Shown here one piece after another: positions 1 through 11,500 of a stretch of DNA of 64,000 nucleotides. The notes beneath the pieces were generated by a model, which was given only the letters and a program-made list of their open reading frames with translations, ran no database searches and was not told the DNA's origin. Position numbers and translations under genes: made by a program. The stretch is from Halichondria panicea (lineage: Eukaryota > Porifera > Demospongiae > Suberitida > Halichondriidae). Where the stretch lies: contig NC_087377.1 of assembly GCF_963675165.1 (NCBI RefSeq), forward strand, positions 2,340,824-2,404,823. Direction: 5' to 3'. Numbering within the stretch: position 1 is the stretch's first letter; each line of letters begins with the position of its first letter.

Positions 1-237
1 TATGGGATAGGGCTATTGAATGATACTTGATACTCTAAAATGGATGCTTTGTACAATAAATTATGTAACTAGTGAAATGCTTCCTCACACACAAACAGTG
101 GAGCCACTCTTAATGACCTCATCTGAAGAAAGGTTAACTGCAGGCTATGAGGTCCCAAATGAATAGTTTTTGTTATACATGCAGCCAAAATGTTGTTCCC
201 TAAACGTGTCTGTTATAAATAGTTCAATTGTACATAC

Positions 238-376
238 CTTGAGGTCGCGATGTATGATGGGTTTTGTCCGATGGTGTAGCCTAGCAACGGCCTTAGCAAC
301 GTCAGAGAAGATATGCAACACTTCACGTTGTCTCAGTCGAGTGCCCGCTGATTCAGCAAATCTATCACCGAAGTAC
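238..376 (-). CDS. Numb-associated (AAK1/GAK/BIKE-type) protein kinase, single internal exon
   Basis: One exon of a serine/threonine kinase gene that runs off the left end of the window. Read on the minus strand it is bounded by a TATTAG acceptor and a GTATGT donor. It encodes 46 codons containing EVLHIFSDVAKAVARLHH and ending PIIHRDLK. The spacing of the IF.D...AV.RLH helix before PIIHRDLK is typical of the Numb-associated kinase family, which phosphorylates clathrin adaptors in endocytosis. Only the alphaE helix and the start of the catalytic loop are present; the activation loop and C-lobe should lie to the left, outside the window. The upstream N-lobe exon was not recognised. C-lobe exons of a related kinase occur at 39334-40468. 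Family call is strong; subfamily is uncertain. Confidence 0.8.
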
Positions 377-603
377 CTAATAGAATAAATAATAATAATT
401 ATTATTAAAAGCTTAATTTATCACTAATTAGCTACATGCAGACAGTGTTTGTGATTCTCACTACTGTACATGATCAATGGTACCACTCCATTAGTATGAC
501 TAAGCAATAGACTACCATCATGCACGCAGGTACACTACCACCCACTCCACTCATCACACACCCACTCCATTAGTATGAGTACGCAATGGAGGACCATACA
601 TTA

Positions 604-823
604 TGCACCTATCAATGTGTCGCCCCACTCCCCCCAGGAGGGAGGTAGTGGGGCAACACCAGAGGAGGTCCGACATGCGTGCACGAATCACTATAAGTTC
701 AGTGCATTGTGGTAATTGGGGTCACGTGATATGTCCAGGCCAAATGTACTAGCATTTGTAGTGATTCGTGCACGCATGTCGGACCGGGCCTCCTCTGGGG
801 CAAAACATTGATGATAGGTGCAC
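604..823. mobile_element. 220-bp MITE with TA target-site duplication
   Basis: Imperfect terminal inverted repeats: the left end reads TGCACCTATCAATG and the right end reads the same on the other strand with a 3-nt insertion. Longer inner arms carry GACATGCGTGCACGAATCAC in both orientations. TA flanks both sides (602-603 and 824-825). The paralogous segment at 41759-41985 lacks the insert and keeps a single TA, so it is an empty site. A TA duplication fits Tc1/mariner-type mobilisation. No ORF inside. Confidence 0.85.
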
Positions 824-840
824 TACAACAAAGGGAGCTA

Positions 841-955
841 GAGAGCTAGTCTATAGATAGAGTATCTGGGTCCACTCAATAAAATCTGACACTGCGTACT
901 CACCCTAGCATTGTCCAGCTCCCTCTGCAGACTAGCCACCATATCCACCACCAGC
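841..955 (-). repeat. Repeated segment with an exon-like coiled-coil stretch, copy 1 of 3
   Basis: On the minus strand this reads MVASLQRELDNAR followed directly by a GTGAGT donor, so it resembles a real exon end with a heptad-like helix. The same block, with its downstream sequence, recurs at 22980-23085 and 41870-41985. Copies 1 and 3 share homology out to about 505-603 and 41759-41858. It is either a coding exon spread by segmental duplication or part of a repeat family. It cannot join directly to the kinase exon at 376 because the splice phases disagree. Confidence 0.6.
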
Positions 956-1140
956 AGCAATCAGTCAGGATACCTTGAGACAGTCACTCTCTGCTAGCTC
1001 CATCTCTCTCTACACTGCTTGTAGCCTCGTGAGCATGCCATGGAGCCATCTCATGTTAGCAACTGGAGCTATATATTATAGAGTAGATCTGTTTCAATGC
1101 TGCCTAGCTGTGAAGCTCTTAGTCTAGTCTATGGCAGAGT

Positions 1141-1968
1141 CTACGGTATAGGGTAGCCTCGGTCCCAGGCCGATTTTTTTTAATAGAACGAAGTTGAAAA
1201 ATACGGCCTGGTATTGATTGTATCTGGGCGTGACAGGAACCGGAAACAAAAGCAGTGATTCTTTACATTTTGTTTCCTGCTTTTTTTCTGTAATACTAAA
1301 GGTGTACGTAGAGGCATTTTACTCCCGTAAAAGTTACAGTAATTTAGCTCCGTGTCATGTTCTCAATTTATAGCTAGCTAGCTATGGCATGCAACTCGTT
1401 GTCTTGTTTGAAGCAAGATGGCCTCACTCTCATGGCAGAACAGGCCCAGGCTCTCAAGCTCCTGTTTGAGGGAAGGGACGTGTTTATCTGGTTCCCAAAG
1501 GGGTATGGCAAGTCTCTCTGCTATATCAGTTGCTACCCTTTTTAATGGACTACAAGCTAGGTAGGACCAAGGCTCCTCCTGTTGACAAAAGTGTTCTTGT
1601 TAATTGTCTCTCCCCTTGTATCTCTCATCATGAGACTCATGATTGACCAGATCAGGAGTCTAAACAATAGAGGTGTTTCTGCTGCCATCCTCAGTAGCAA
1701 TAAAGGAATTGACAAAGATTTGGTTGCCACTGCCAAAGAAGTGTCTTCTGGGAAGTATTTCCTGCTGTATACTGCCCCAGAGGCTGTTGTTGAAGACCAC
1801 TGTTGGAGGATTCATTTTTTGTTGTACCACGAGTCAATTTGTTTTATGTATTAAAAAACCACGCCCAGATCACACCCAAATACAATCAATACCAGGCCTA
1901 GTAGGCGACCTAGCGTTCAATTGGAGACGGATCGGCCGGGGGTCGAGGCTACGGTATAGGGTAGCTAG
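1141..1968. mobile_element. Inverted-repeat-bounded segment carrying a RecQ-like fragment
   Basis: The left edge (about 1141-1235) and right edge (about 1862-1968) are inverted copies of each other. Both carry a CTACGGTATAGGGTAG core, a TAGCCTCG(G/A) motif and GCCTGGTATTGATTGTAT. The arms surround a decayed helicase fragment. Short palindromes starting TAGCCTCGAG recur at 42032, 51962, 52194 and 59612, which suggests a widespread family. No clean target duplication was seen. Confidence 0.6.
1400..1830 (+). pseudogene. RecQ-type DNA helicase N-terminal fragment, decayed
   Basis: Contains a Walker A-like WFPKGYGKSLCY, then VSPLVSL, DQIRSL and YTAPEA in RecQ helicase order (motifs I, Ia and following). 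The reading frame is broken: an extra AT follows the Walker A region near 1525, there is another single-base change near 1600, and a 12-bp in-frame duplication precedes the DQIRSL motif. The DEAH box and everything beyond are absent. RecQ-like fragments of this kind are common in invertebrate genomes with many transposons. It is non-functional and lies between inverted repeats, which suggests capture by a mobile element. Confidence 0.7.
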
Positions 1969-1972
1969 CTCA

Positions 1973-2697
1973 GTAGGCCGTAGACTGGAAACCACGCCCC
2001 TTTCTTTAGGGAAAGAGACTGGCCAGTGACTATCAACGACTTGTCCCAACGGAATGCTTGGAATGTAGAATGCGTGGGAGATATCTAAACCACAATATTG
2101 CACACTAAGCAATACATTTTATTATAATTGATTTTATGTGAGTATTAGCTGTACAGTTGCAATAAATGTTATGTCTACCTAGCTAGCTGTTTGGATATAA
2201 GTTATCTATCAGTACTTCTCCAATGAAGCAATTCTAAAGTTGCTATAACCTGGCTGGCTACAAGGCCACTGCAAAAATAACAGACAGAAGTAGCAGAGAT
2301 GCAGAGATATATTTGTCTCTCTGCCAACTGGTTTATGGAAAGTCCCTTTGCTTTGCCCTATTGCCAGCAACATTTGAGTTTCTATTACAGCGGTATCATT
2401 GCCACAGACAGGACAAGAACTAGGTACATCCAGGTGACAGCTAGCTCCAGACTTGGACATAGTTTTGCAGCAGTTGACTTGTGATTGAAATTAAGTTTGG
2501 TAGGTGGCTGAGCTAGCTAGCTTGCTAGAGTACAGTAGATCTAGCCAAGTATACTAAACCGCAACACTGGTGACCACACCCTTTTCCCTGAACCACTTCC
2601 GCAAAATTCAGTACGCAATGAAGACAAGTCGTCGTTGATAGTCACCTGGCCAGTCTCTTTCCCTAAATAAAGGGGCGTGGTTTCCAGTCTAAGTAGG
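1973..2697. mobile_element. DNA element with ~70-bp terminal inverted repeats
   Basis: The left end (1973-2040) and right end (2628-2697) are inverted copies sharing GTGACTATCAACGACTTGT-type inner ends and CTGGAAACCACGCCCCTTT-type outer ends. The interior holds a minus-strand open frame (2209-2460) with a CPVCGNDTAVIE cysteine motif and further upstream cysteines. I cannot assign it to a family. The element abuts the RecQ-bearing segment on the left and the GGTGTCATAAAATTTT element on the right. Confidence 0.6.
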
Positions 2698-3342
2698 CCG
2701 GTGTCATAAAATTTTGGGCCCCCGGGCCTAGAATGTTAACAGTTTAGGCCCCCCAGGGGGTCCAAAATGTTAACATTCTGGGCCCCCACTGTGAGATTAG
2801 GCCCCCCTCTTCTGCTTTTCTGCACGATCGTACGATAGAAGGAAGTCAAAGAGATATAGGTAAGGTTAGCTCTATTAGTTGACAAAGCATCAAAGAGACT
2901 GCATGCATGCAAAGACTCTGTATCAAACTAGCAAAAATGTTTGCATTATTATTCTATCATGGAATTATAAAAGTGAAGGAAGATTTACCTTTCAAGTTAC
3001 TCATGCTTTACCTATAAGGCCACTCCAAGTGATACTCTGGTTTCTGGTCCTGAAGTTTTTCTAATTGCAAGCGGGCGGGCGGCTTTTCTCATTATGTCAT
3101 TATCAATTTCACCTTATGAATCTCATTATTTTTCAAATGAATATCATTATCACACTATTTTGTACCGCATGGACCATTCTGCGCATGCGCAGTAGAAATA
3201 ATGAGATAGAAATCCAATAATGAGATAGAAATCCAAGAATAAAATCTGATGCGGGCGGTGGACCAGAAACCAGAGTATTACTTGGAGTGGCCTAAGAGTT
3301 AAATGCTTTGATGCAGCTCTGCAATGTTGGATCTGCCTATAA
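2698..3342 (+). mobile_element. Left part of an older DNA transposon, split by the 10-kb insertion
   Basis: Begins CCGGTGTCATAAAATTTT and follows the complete element at 17772-18797 as far as GATCTGCCT. There the match jumps to 13439, after the 10.1-kb block. A 275-bp MITE (3018-3292) sits inside it. The right third and the right terminal repeat are missing from this copy. Confidence 0.8.
3018..3292. mobile_element. 275-bp MITE with TAA target-site duplication
   Basis: Long terminal inverted repeats begin GGCCACTCCAAGT and extend through TACTCTGGTTTCTGGTCC. TAA flanks both ends (3015-3017 and 3293-3295). The uninterrupted copy near 18113 has a single TAA and no insert. A GGCC start with a 3-bp TAA duplication is typical of PIF/Harbinger-type MITEs. 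Internal sequence is AT-rich and non-coding. Confidence 0.85.
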
Positions 3343-4283
3343 CCCTTTCCTTGCCATTCGTGAAATCTGGAACAGGAGCGTCTTTAGGTCGATCAATTAG
3401 TGTGGATCCGGCCTCACCACGCCTCCAAGTCATTCTATTAGTCTAGATCCGGCTAGCAATTCTAGCTGGGACTCCCAGTTCTAGCTCCTTTTGTTTAGCG
3501 TGTCAGAGACTGGGAGAAGATGATTGGCACTCCCTGGCTCCTTTGGATGTACAGCTGTCCAGATCCCTAGAACATACCCTCCATTCTGACGAGTTATCAG
3601 TGCATAGGGTGCTTACTAGATTCTTGCCAGCCAGTACAGTTCAAGCTACACACAGCACCGCTCAACTATTCTCTACCCCATTATCTAGCTAAATCTGGTC
3701 CAACTAGACAGCAGACACAGCTAGTTAATTCAGTAAAGCCAGGGGTAGCCCTACTTCTACGGTTGTTCAGTACCCACGGTAACAATTCCTCTGGGCTGGG
3801 CTAACTAGTTGAGCCACGCCTCCCAATTCTCAAGGCTAGGTACATGTCTCTGTCTAGCTGCTTCTTCAGCTTCTTGCTCAGTTTTGTGGCTTAGAGAAAG
3901 GCCAGCTACTCAGGGGGAAGAGTCCAGATGAAAGTCTGGCAGCCAGGTGACGTCCAAACGGTCAGTTATTCTTTCCACCAACTTTTTAATCTAGTCTAGT
4001 CCTGCTTGCACTGCTACTACTACTGCTGCCTACTGCTGCTACTCTTCCTAGCTAGTCAAAGGTTTCTTTTTTTTTTTTTTTTTTTTTATAACTACATATG
4101 CACAAAGAGACATCAAAGCTTACATCAAAGGACACAGATTTTTAGCCTACTTGACTGATAAGGCGGTTACCTAGACTACAGTTTGTTTGTCAGGGAGGAG
4201 CTCACATACAACTTCATCTAATTCATCATAACGATTCCTTACCCATTGTTGTAATTTCTACAACAGATTGCCAAGGAAAGAGA
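3343..4283. mobile_element. 940-bp inverted-repeat element, left copy
   Basis: Starts TAA-CCCTTTCCTTGCC and ends GGCAATCT on the opposite strand after TCTTTCCTT, so the ends are short inverted repeats. TAA lies on both sides. The copy at 12498-13438 has the same length and appears identical. A T tract near 4070 and tandem CTACTACTGCTGC are inside. No protein family was recognised. It could be a non-autonomous piggyBac or PIF/Harbinger derivative: the CCCT end resembles piggyBac, the 3-bp TAA resembles Harbinger. Confidence 0.65.
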
Positions 4284-4448
4284 TAATTACAACAGAATTT
4301 ACAACAGAGTGGGTTAGGGCCTCTCATATACAACTGAATTCTTTATCACAATTTTATTAATCATTGAAATAATACCCCTTTCCTCCCCTCTCCAAGGCCA
4401 ATTTAGACCAGGAGAGTACCATCTAACAAAAATCAGTCACACAGCACA

Positions 4449-7400
4449 TTAGCTAGCACATGTGTGTCCGATAACAGAGTGTCCTTTGCATATTCTTATG
4501 CGACAGTGGGGACATGCCATTGCAGTGTGTTGCTGCTCTCTGCTAGGGATCTTCTCCCGAACACACACTTGACAGCGCCCACGAGACACTCCGACACTAT
4601 TTGCACTCACACGTGCGCCCTGTGATGGGGGGAAAACGATATTTAGACTGGCCAGACCTGAGGCACTGCTACGAGTACGTGGCACACCCAATAGACTATG
4701 AATTAGTTCCAATCGAAACCCTTTCAAAGGCATGGCCTTTGAACCCACCCTGACACAGTTGTGCCTGTATAGAATGTATGCATTATTCACACTAACGTCA
4801 AGGAATTGAAAGAAAATCCTGAACCAATACCGCCGACACTTTCTATCGTACCCATAGGTTTTCCTCATACGCCCTGTATTGTCAACTCCTCCCATGTACA
4901 TGTTATATGCAGGGAGACAGGGGGGGACACTCTGAGAGCGTAGGGTACCGTCTTTGTGCATTCGCATTACAGTGTGGGGCATATGGTCAGGGAACACATT
5001 TGTTGCAAAGGACACAACTCTACGGTCGTTAAACATAGAGTAAGAAATATCACCAACAGTCATGGACGTATAGTCACCTTTGTCGAGTACCACATCCTTA
5101 AGACTTGCTGGGAAACCAGCAGCATTCTTCAAAATTGTGCCGACAGTAAACACATTTTGCTTAGCCAACTCTTCTATCAATGGACCGGACGTGTAAAAGT
5201 TGTCCATGTACACAACATGCTGATGACCATAAAAAGGAGTGAGTAAACGATGGACTACATTTTTCACAAGCCCTTTCACAGCTATCTTTTTCCCAGAGGA
5301 ATCGGTGAGCTTACCACTGTATACATCAAACACACAGAGATACCCACAGCATGAACATGAGCAGCACCATACCTTGAACCCCAGTTTAACAGGCTTCTTG
5401 GGCATATGAATTTTCCCGCTTTTACGACCCTTGTACTTTATCATCATCTCATCAACGGAAAGCTCCTGACTGGGATTATACCTCATGAAGTAGTTGGCTT
5501 TAAGAGTCTCTAAAACAGTTTTTAGCTTGCTAGTTACCTTACGTGCATCAGTGATGGACGTATTGTCCTCACAGTGCAGATACCGCCATAAACTTTGGAA
5601 CCTTTTGAGCGACATTACATTGCTCACACATTGTACACCTAAAAGGGGATCCTTGGACCAGTAGTCCGTAATTTCAGGGAGCCTATGAATGCCCATCTCT
5701 AGTACAATCCCCAAAAACACCCACAATTCGGCACTGTTTGTAGCTGACCAACCCTTAGCACCACACTGCCTAGCGTACAGGTTGGTCTGTTCGGCTATGT
5801 ACTCACACAAACTATCGGGCCAAAGTAACTTAACAAAATCTAGGCATGGAGTTACAGACGGATCAAGTTGATCGACAGGACCGACCACACCGCCAAAGAC
5901 GGGGTATCTTCCTGTGGACTTAGCTTTTTGGAGTCCATTGTCCCTCGCCAGCTTCCTCCGTTTGGGAGTCGGAGCCATGCCATCGACCATTTCGTCATCA
6001 TCCTCCACTGCAGCATCTGCACGGAAACAAAGCATGAATATCATTAGAGTACCACAAGAGTGCTCGCCAGTGCAGGTGGGGGACAGGCTATGAATGTCAT
6101 TATGTGGGCGTACCACACGCTAGTGGTGCTATGAATATCATTAACTACTGGGGGGGTTAGGGCGCATAGGTACAGTACAGCAGAGGAAAAGGCTCGTCCA
6201 CATCAAAGGCTCGTGGGAGGAGCCCAACAAACCACAACAACCATGAATGTCATTAGTGGGCGTACCACACGCTAGTGGTGCTATGAATATCATTAACTAC
6301 TGGGGGGGGGGGGGGGTTAGGGCGCATAGGTACAGTACAGCAGAGGAAAAGGCTCGTCCCCATCAAAGGCTCGTGGGAGGATCCCAACAAACCACAACAA
6401 CCATGAATGTCATTACGTGGGCGTACCGCACGCTAGTGGTGCTATGAATATAATTAACTACTGGGGGGGGGGGGGGTTAGGGCACATAGGTACAGTACAG
6501 CAGAGGAAAAGGCTCGTCCCCATCAAAGGCTCGTGGGAGGATCCCAACAAACCACAACAACCATGAATGTCATTATGTGGGCGTACCGCACGCTAGTGGT
6601 GCTATGAATATCATTAACTACTGGGGGGGGGGGGTTAGGGCACATAGGTACAGTACAGCAGAGGAAAAGGCTCGTCCACATCAAAGGCTCGTGGGAGGAG
6701 CCCAACAAACCACAACAACCATGAATGTCATTACGTGGGTGTACCACACGCTAGTGGTGCTATGAATATCATTAACAACTGGGGGGTGGGGTTAGGGCAC
6801 ATAGGTACAGTACAGCAGAGGAAAAGGCTCGTCCCCATCAAAGGCTCGTGGGAGGAGCCCAACAAACCACAACAACCATGAATGTCATTATGTGGGCGTA
6901 CCACACGCTAGTGGTGCTATGAATATCATTAACTACTGGGGGGGGGGGGGGGGGGGTTAGGGCACATAGGTACAGTACAGCAGAGGAAAAGGCTCGTCCA
7001 CATCAAAGGCTCGTGGGAGGAGCCCAACAAACCACAACAACCATGAATGTCATTACGTGGGCGTACCGCACGCTAGTGGTGCTATGAATATCATTAACTA
7101 CTGGGGGGGGGGGGGTTAGGGCACATAGGTACAGTACAGCAGAGGAAAAGGCTCGTCCACATCAAAGGCTCGTGGGAGGAGCCCAACAAACCACAACAAC
7201 CATGAATGTCATTACGTGGGTGTACCACACGCTAGTGGTGCTATGAATATCATTAACAACTGGGGGGTGGGGTTAGGGCACATAGGTACAGTACAGCAGA
7301 GGAAAAGGCTCGTCCCCATCAAAGGCTCGTGGGAGGAGCCCAACAAACCACAACAACCATGAATGTCATTACGTGGGTGTACCACACGCTAGTGGTGCTA

Positions 7401-8367
7401 TGAATATCATTAACTACTGGGGGGGGGGGGGTTAGGGCACATAGGTACAGTACAGCAGAGGAAAAGGCTCGTCCACATCAAAGGCTCGTGGGAGGAGCCC
7501 AACAAACCACAACAACCATGAATGTCATTACGTGGGCGTACCACACGCTAGTGGTGCTATGAATATCATTAACTACTGGGGGGGGGGGGGTTAGGGCACA
7601 TAGGTACAGTACAGCAGAGGAAAAGGCTCGTCCCCATCAAAGGCTCGTGGGAGGAGCCCAACAAACCACAACAACCATGAATGTCATTACGTGGGCGTAC
7701 CACACGCTAGTGGTGCTATGAATATCATTAACTACTGGGGGGGGGGGGGGTTAGGGCACATAGGTACAGTACAGCAGAGGAAAAGGCTCGTCCACATCAA
7801 AGGCTCGTGGGAGGAGCCCAACAAACCACAACAACCATGAATGTCATTATGTGGGCGTACCGCACGCTAGTGGTGCTATGAATATAATTAACTACTGGGG
7901 GGGGTTAGGGCACATAGGTACAGTACAGCAGAGGAAAAGGCTCGTCCACATCAAAGGCTCGTGGGAGGAGCCCAACAAACCACAACAACCATGAATATCA
8001 ATATGTGTGCGTAATGCACGCGTGTGGTGCTATGAATATCATTAACAACTGGGGGTTAGGGTACAGTACAGTACTGCAGTCAAGGCGACGCCAAAAAGAG
8101 GCTCACACAATGTAGGAGGAGCCACAAAAGGCATGCACATGACGCCTCCGCCAAAAAGAGGCCACATATCGTTAGGGCATCACAATGCTGCCTCCCCAAC
8201 CACTATTTAATGGTGCAATGACACAAACCTGAATCACTCTCCAGATCTGTCTCAAAATCGTCATCACTGGGCTCGTCATGGTCATAACAGACTTCCTGGT
8301 CCTCCTCAAGCTCTCTGACAGTGTGCTCAAGCTCGCTGACAGTGTCAAGGAGTCCAATCAGCTCCAT
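4449..8367 (-). CDS. piggyBac (PGBD4-like) transposase, two exons, copy 1
   Basis: Exon 1 is 8229-8367: ATG, then an acidic helix with ELEHTVRELEEDQE, ending at a GTTTGT donor. Exon 2 is 4449-6016, after a TTCCGTGCAG acceptor. The phases match and give 568 residues. An acidic N-terminus and basic KRRK stretch precede the DDE_Tnp_1_7 core. YMDNFYTSG (D about 318) and YMGGVD (D about 425) supply two catalytic aspartates. The position of the first aspartate, in GFKVWCCSCSCCGY, is cysteine (about 267), and the usual second D of GGVDxxD is glycine. A C-terminal Cys/His domain (CQVC, CPHC, about 527-566) is intact. The frame is open throughout. The ~2.2-kb intron contains the minisatellite. It may be catalytically dead despite the intact ORF. 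Confidence 0.9.
6089..8060. repeat. ~158-bp minisatellite in the piggyBac intron, copy 1
   Basis: About 12.5 tandem units with period 154-164 bp. Each has ATGAATGTCATT, an imperfect palindrome ACCACACGCTAGTGGT, a poly-G tract of very variable length (about G4 to G19), then TTAGGG and AGGCTCGTGGGAGGA. Variation in unit length is mainly in the G tract. It fills most of the transposase intron and begins within 100 bp of the exon 2 acceptor. Confidence 0.95.
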
Positions 8368-8555
8368 TTGGATTCAAAAGTTTTGAAAAATAATTACAAC
8401 AGAATTTACAACAGAGTGGGTTAGGGCCTCTCATATACAACTGAATTCTTTATCACAATTTTATTAATCATTGAAATAATACCCCTTTCCTCCCCTCTCC
8501 AAGGCCAATTTAGACCAGGAGAGTACCATCTAACAAAAATCAGTCACACAGCACA

Positions 8556-11500
8556 TTAGCTAGCACATGTGTGTCCGATAACAGAGTGTCCTTTGCATAT
8601 TCTTATGCGACAGTGGGGACATGCCATTGCAGTGTGTTGCTGCTCTCTGCTAGGGATCTTCTCCCGAACACACACTTGACAGCGCCCACGAGACACTCCG
8701 ACACTATTTGCACTCACACGTGCGCCCTGTGATGGGGGGAAAACGATATTTAGACTGGCCAGACCTGAGGCACTGCTACGAGTACGTGGCACACCCAATA
8801 GACTATGAATTAGTTCCAATCGAAACCCTTTCAAAGGCATGGCCTTTGAACCCACCCTGACACAGTTGTGCCTGTATAGAATGTATGCATTATTCACACT
8901 AACGTCAAGGAATTGAAAGAAAATCCTGAACCAATACCGCCGACACTTTCTATCGTACCCATAGGTTTTCCTCATACGCCCTGTATTGTCAACTCCTCCC
9001 ATGTACATGTTATATGCAGGGAGACAGGGGGGGACACTCTGAGAGCGTAGGGTACCGTCTTTGTGCATTCGCATTACAGTGTGGGGCATATGGTCAGGGA
9101 ACACATTTGTTGCAAAGGACACAACTCTACGGTCGTTAAACATAGAGTAAGAAATATCACCAACAGTCATGGACGTATAGTCACCTTTGTCGAGTACCAC
9201 ATCCTTAAGACTTGCTGGGAAACCAGCAGCATTCTTCAAAATTGTGCCGACAGTAAACACATTTTGCTTAGCCAACTCTTCTATCAATGGACCGGACGTG
9301 TAAAAGTTGTCCATGTACACAACATGCTGATGACCATAAAAAGGAGTGAGTAAACGATGGACTACATTTTTCACAAGCCCTTTCACAGCTATCTTTTTCC
9401 CAGAGGAATCGGTGAGCTTACCACTGTATACATCAAACACACAGAGATACCCACAGCATGAACATGAGCAGCACCATACCTTGAACCCCAGTTTAACAGG
9501 CTTCTTGGGCATATGAATTTTCCCGCTTTTACGACCCTTGTACTTTATCATCATCTCATCAACGGAAAGCTCCTGACTGGGATTATACCTCATGAAGTAG
9601 TTGGCTTTAAGAGTCTCTAAAACAGTTTTTAGCTTGCTAGTTACCTTACGTGCATCAGTGATGGACGTATTGTCCTCACAGTGCAGATACCGCCATAAAC
9701 TTTGGAACCTTTTGAGCGACATTACATTGCTCACACATTGTACACCTAAAAGGGGATCCTTGGACCAGTAGTCCGTAATTTCAGGGAGCCTATGAATGCC
9801 CATCTCTAGTACAATCCCCAAAAACACCCACAATTCGGCACTGTTTGTAGCTGACCAACCCTTAGCACCACACTGCCTAGCGTACAGGTTGGTCTGTTCG
9901 GCTATGTACTCACACAAACTATCGGGCCAAAGTAACTTAACAAAATCTAGGCATGGAGTTACAGACGGATCAAGTTGATCGACAGGACCGACCACACCGC
10001 CAAAGACGGGGTATCTTCCTGTGGACTTAGCTTTTTGGAGTCCATTGTCCCTCGCCAGCTTCCTCCGTTTGGGAGTCGGAGCCATGCCATCGACCATTTC
10101 GTCATCATCCTCCACTGCAGCATCTGCACGGAAACAAAGCATGAATATCATTAGAGTACCACAAGAGTGCTCGCCAGTGCAGGTGGGGGACAGGCTATGA
10201 ATGTCATTATGTGGGCGTACCACACGCTAGTGGTGCTATGAATATCATTAACTACTGGGGGGGTTAGGGCGCATAGGTACAGTACAGCAGAGGAAAAGGC
10301 TCGTCCACATCAAAGGCTCGTGGGAGGAGCCCAACAAACCACAACAACCATGAATGTCATTAGTGGGCGTACCACACGCTAGTGGTGCTATGAATATCAT
10401 TAACTACTGGGGGGGGGGGGGGTTAGGGCGCATAGGTACAGTACAGCAGAGGAAAAGGCTCGTCCCCATCAAAGGCTCGTGGGAGGATCCCAACAAACCA
10501 CAACAACCATGAATGTCATTACGTGGGCGTACCGCACGCTAGTGGTGCTATGAATATAATTAACTACTGGGGGGGGGGGGGTTAGGGCACATAGGTACAG
10601 TACAGCAGAGGAAAAGGCTCGTCCCCATCAAAGGCTCGTGGGAGGATCCCAACAAACCACAACAACCATGAATGTCATTATGTGGGCGTACCGCACGCTA
10701 GTGGTGCTATGAATATCATTAACTACTGGGGGGGGGGGGTTAGGGCACATAGGTACAGTACAGCAGAGGAAAAGGCTCGTCCACATCAAAGGCTCGTGGG
10801 AGGAGCCCAACAAACCACAACAACCATGAATGTCATTACGTGGGTGTACCACACGCTAGTGGTGCTATGAATATCATTAACAACTGGGGGGTGGGGTTAG
10901 GGCACATAGGTACAGTACAGCAGAGGAAAAGGCTCGTCCCCATCAAAGGCTCGTGGGAGGAGCCCAACAAACCACAACAACCATGAATGTCATTATGTGG
11001 GCGTACCACACGCTAGTGGTGCTATGAATATCATTAACTACTGGGGGGGGGGGGGGGGGGGTTAGGGCACATAGGTACAGTACAGCAGAGGAAAAGGCTC
11101 GTCCACATCAAAGGCTCGTGGGAGGAGCCCAACAAACCACAACAACCATGAATGTCATTACGTGGGCGTACCGCACGCTAGTGGTGCTATGAATATCATT
11201 AACTACTGGGGGGGGGGGGGTTAGGGCACATAGGTACAGTACAGCAGAGGAAAAGGCTCGTCCACATCAAAGGCTCGTGGGAGGAGCCCAACAAACCACA
11301 ACAACCATGAATGTCATTACGTGGGTGTACCACACGCTAGTGGTGCTATGAATATCATTAACAACTGGGGGGTGGGGTTAGGGCACATAGGTACAGTACA
11401 GCAGAGGAAAAGGCTCGTCCCCATCAAAGGCTCGTGGGAGGAGCCCAACAAACCACAACAACCATGAATGTCATTACGTGGGTGTACCACACGCTAGTGG

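Larger units (their letters stand above)
4287..8390. repeat. 4.1-kb piggyBac unit, first tandem copy
   Basis: Bounded by TAA at 4284-4286 and 8391-8393. It starts with TTACAACAGAATTTACAACA and ends ATTCAAAAGTTTTGAAAAA. It is followed at once by a second copy (8394-12494) that is nearly identical, differing mainly in poly-G tract lengths. It contains one complete two-exon transposase gene. Confidence 0.9.

Noticed and set aside
170-388. Plus-strand 72-codon frame at the left edge
   Set aside because: Starts at TTG and lies antisense to the kinase exon, which has clear motifs and splice sites.
4956-5871. Plus-strand open frames across the piggyBac gene
   Set aside because: Antisense shadows of the transposase exon; the minus strand has the conserved domain and splice sites. 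Same for 9063-9978.
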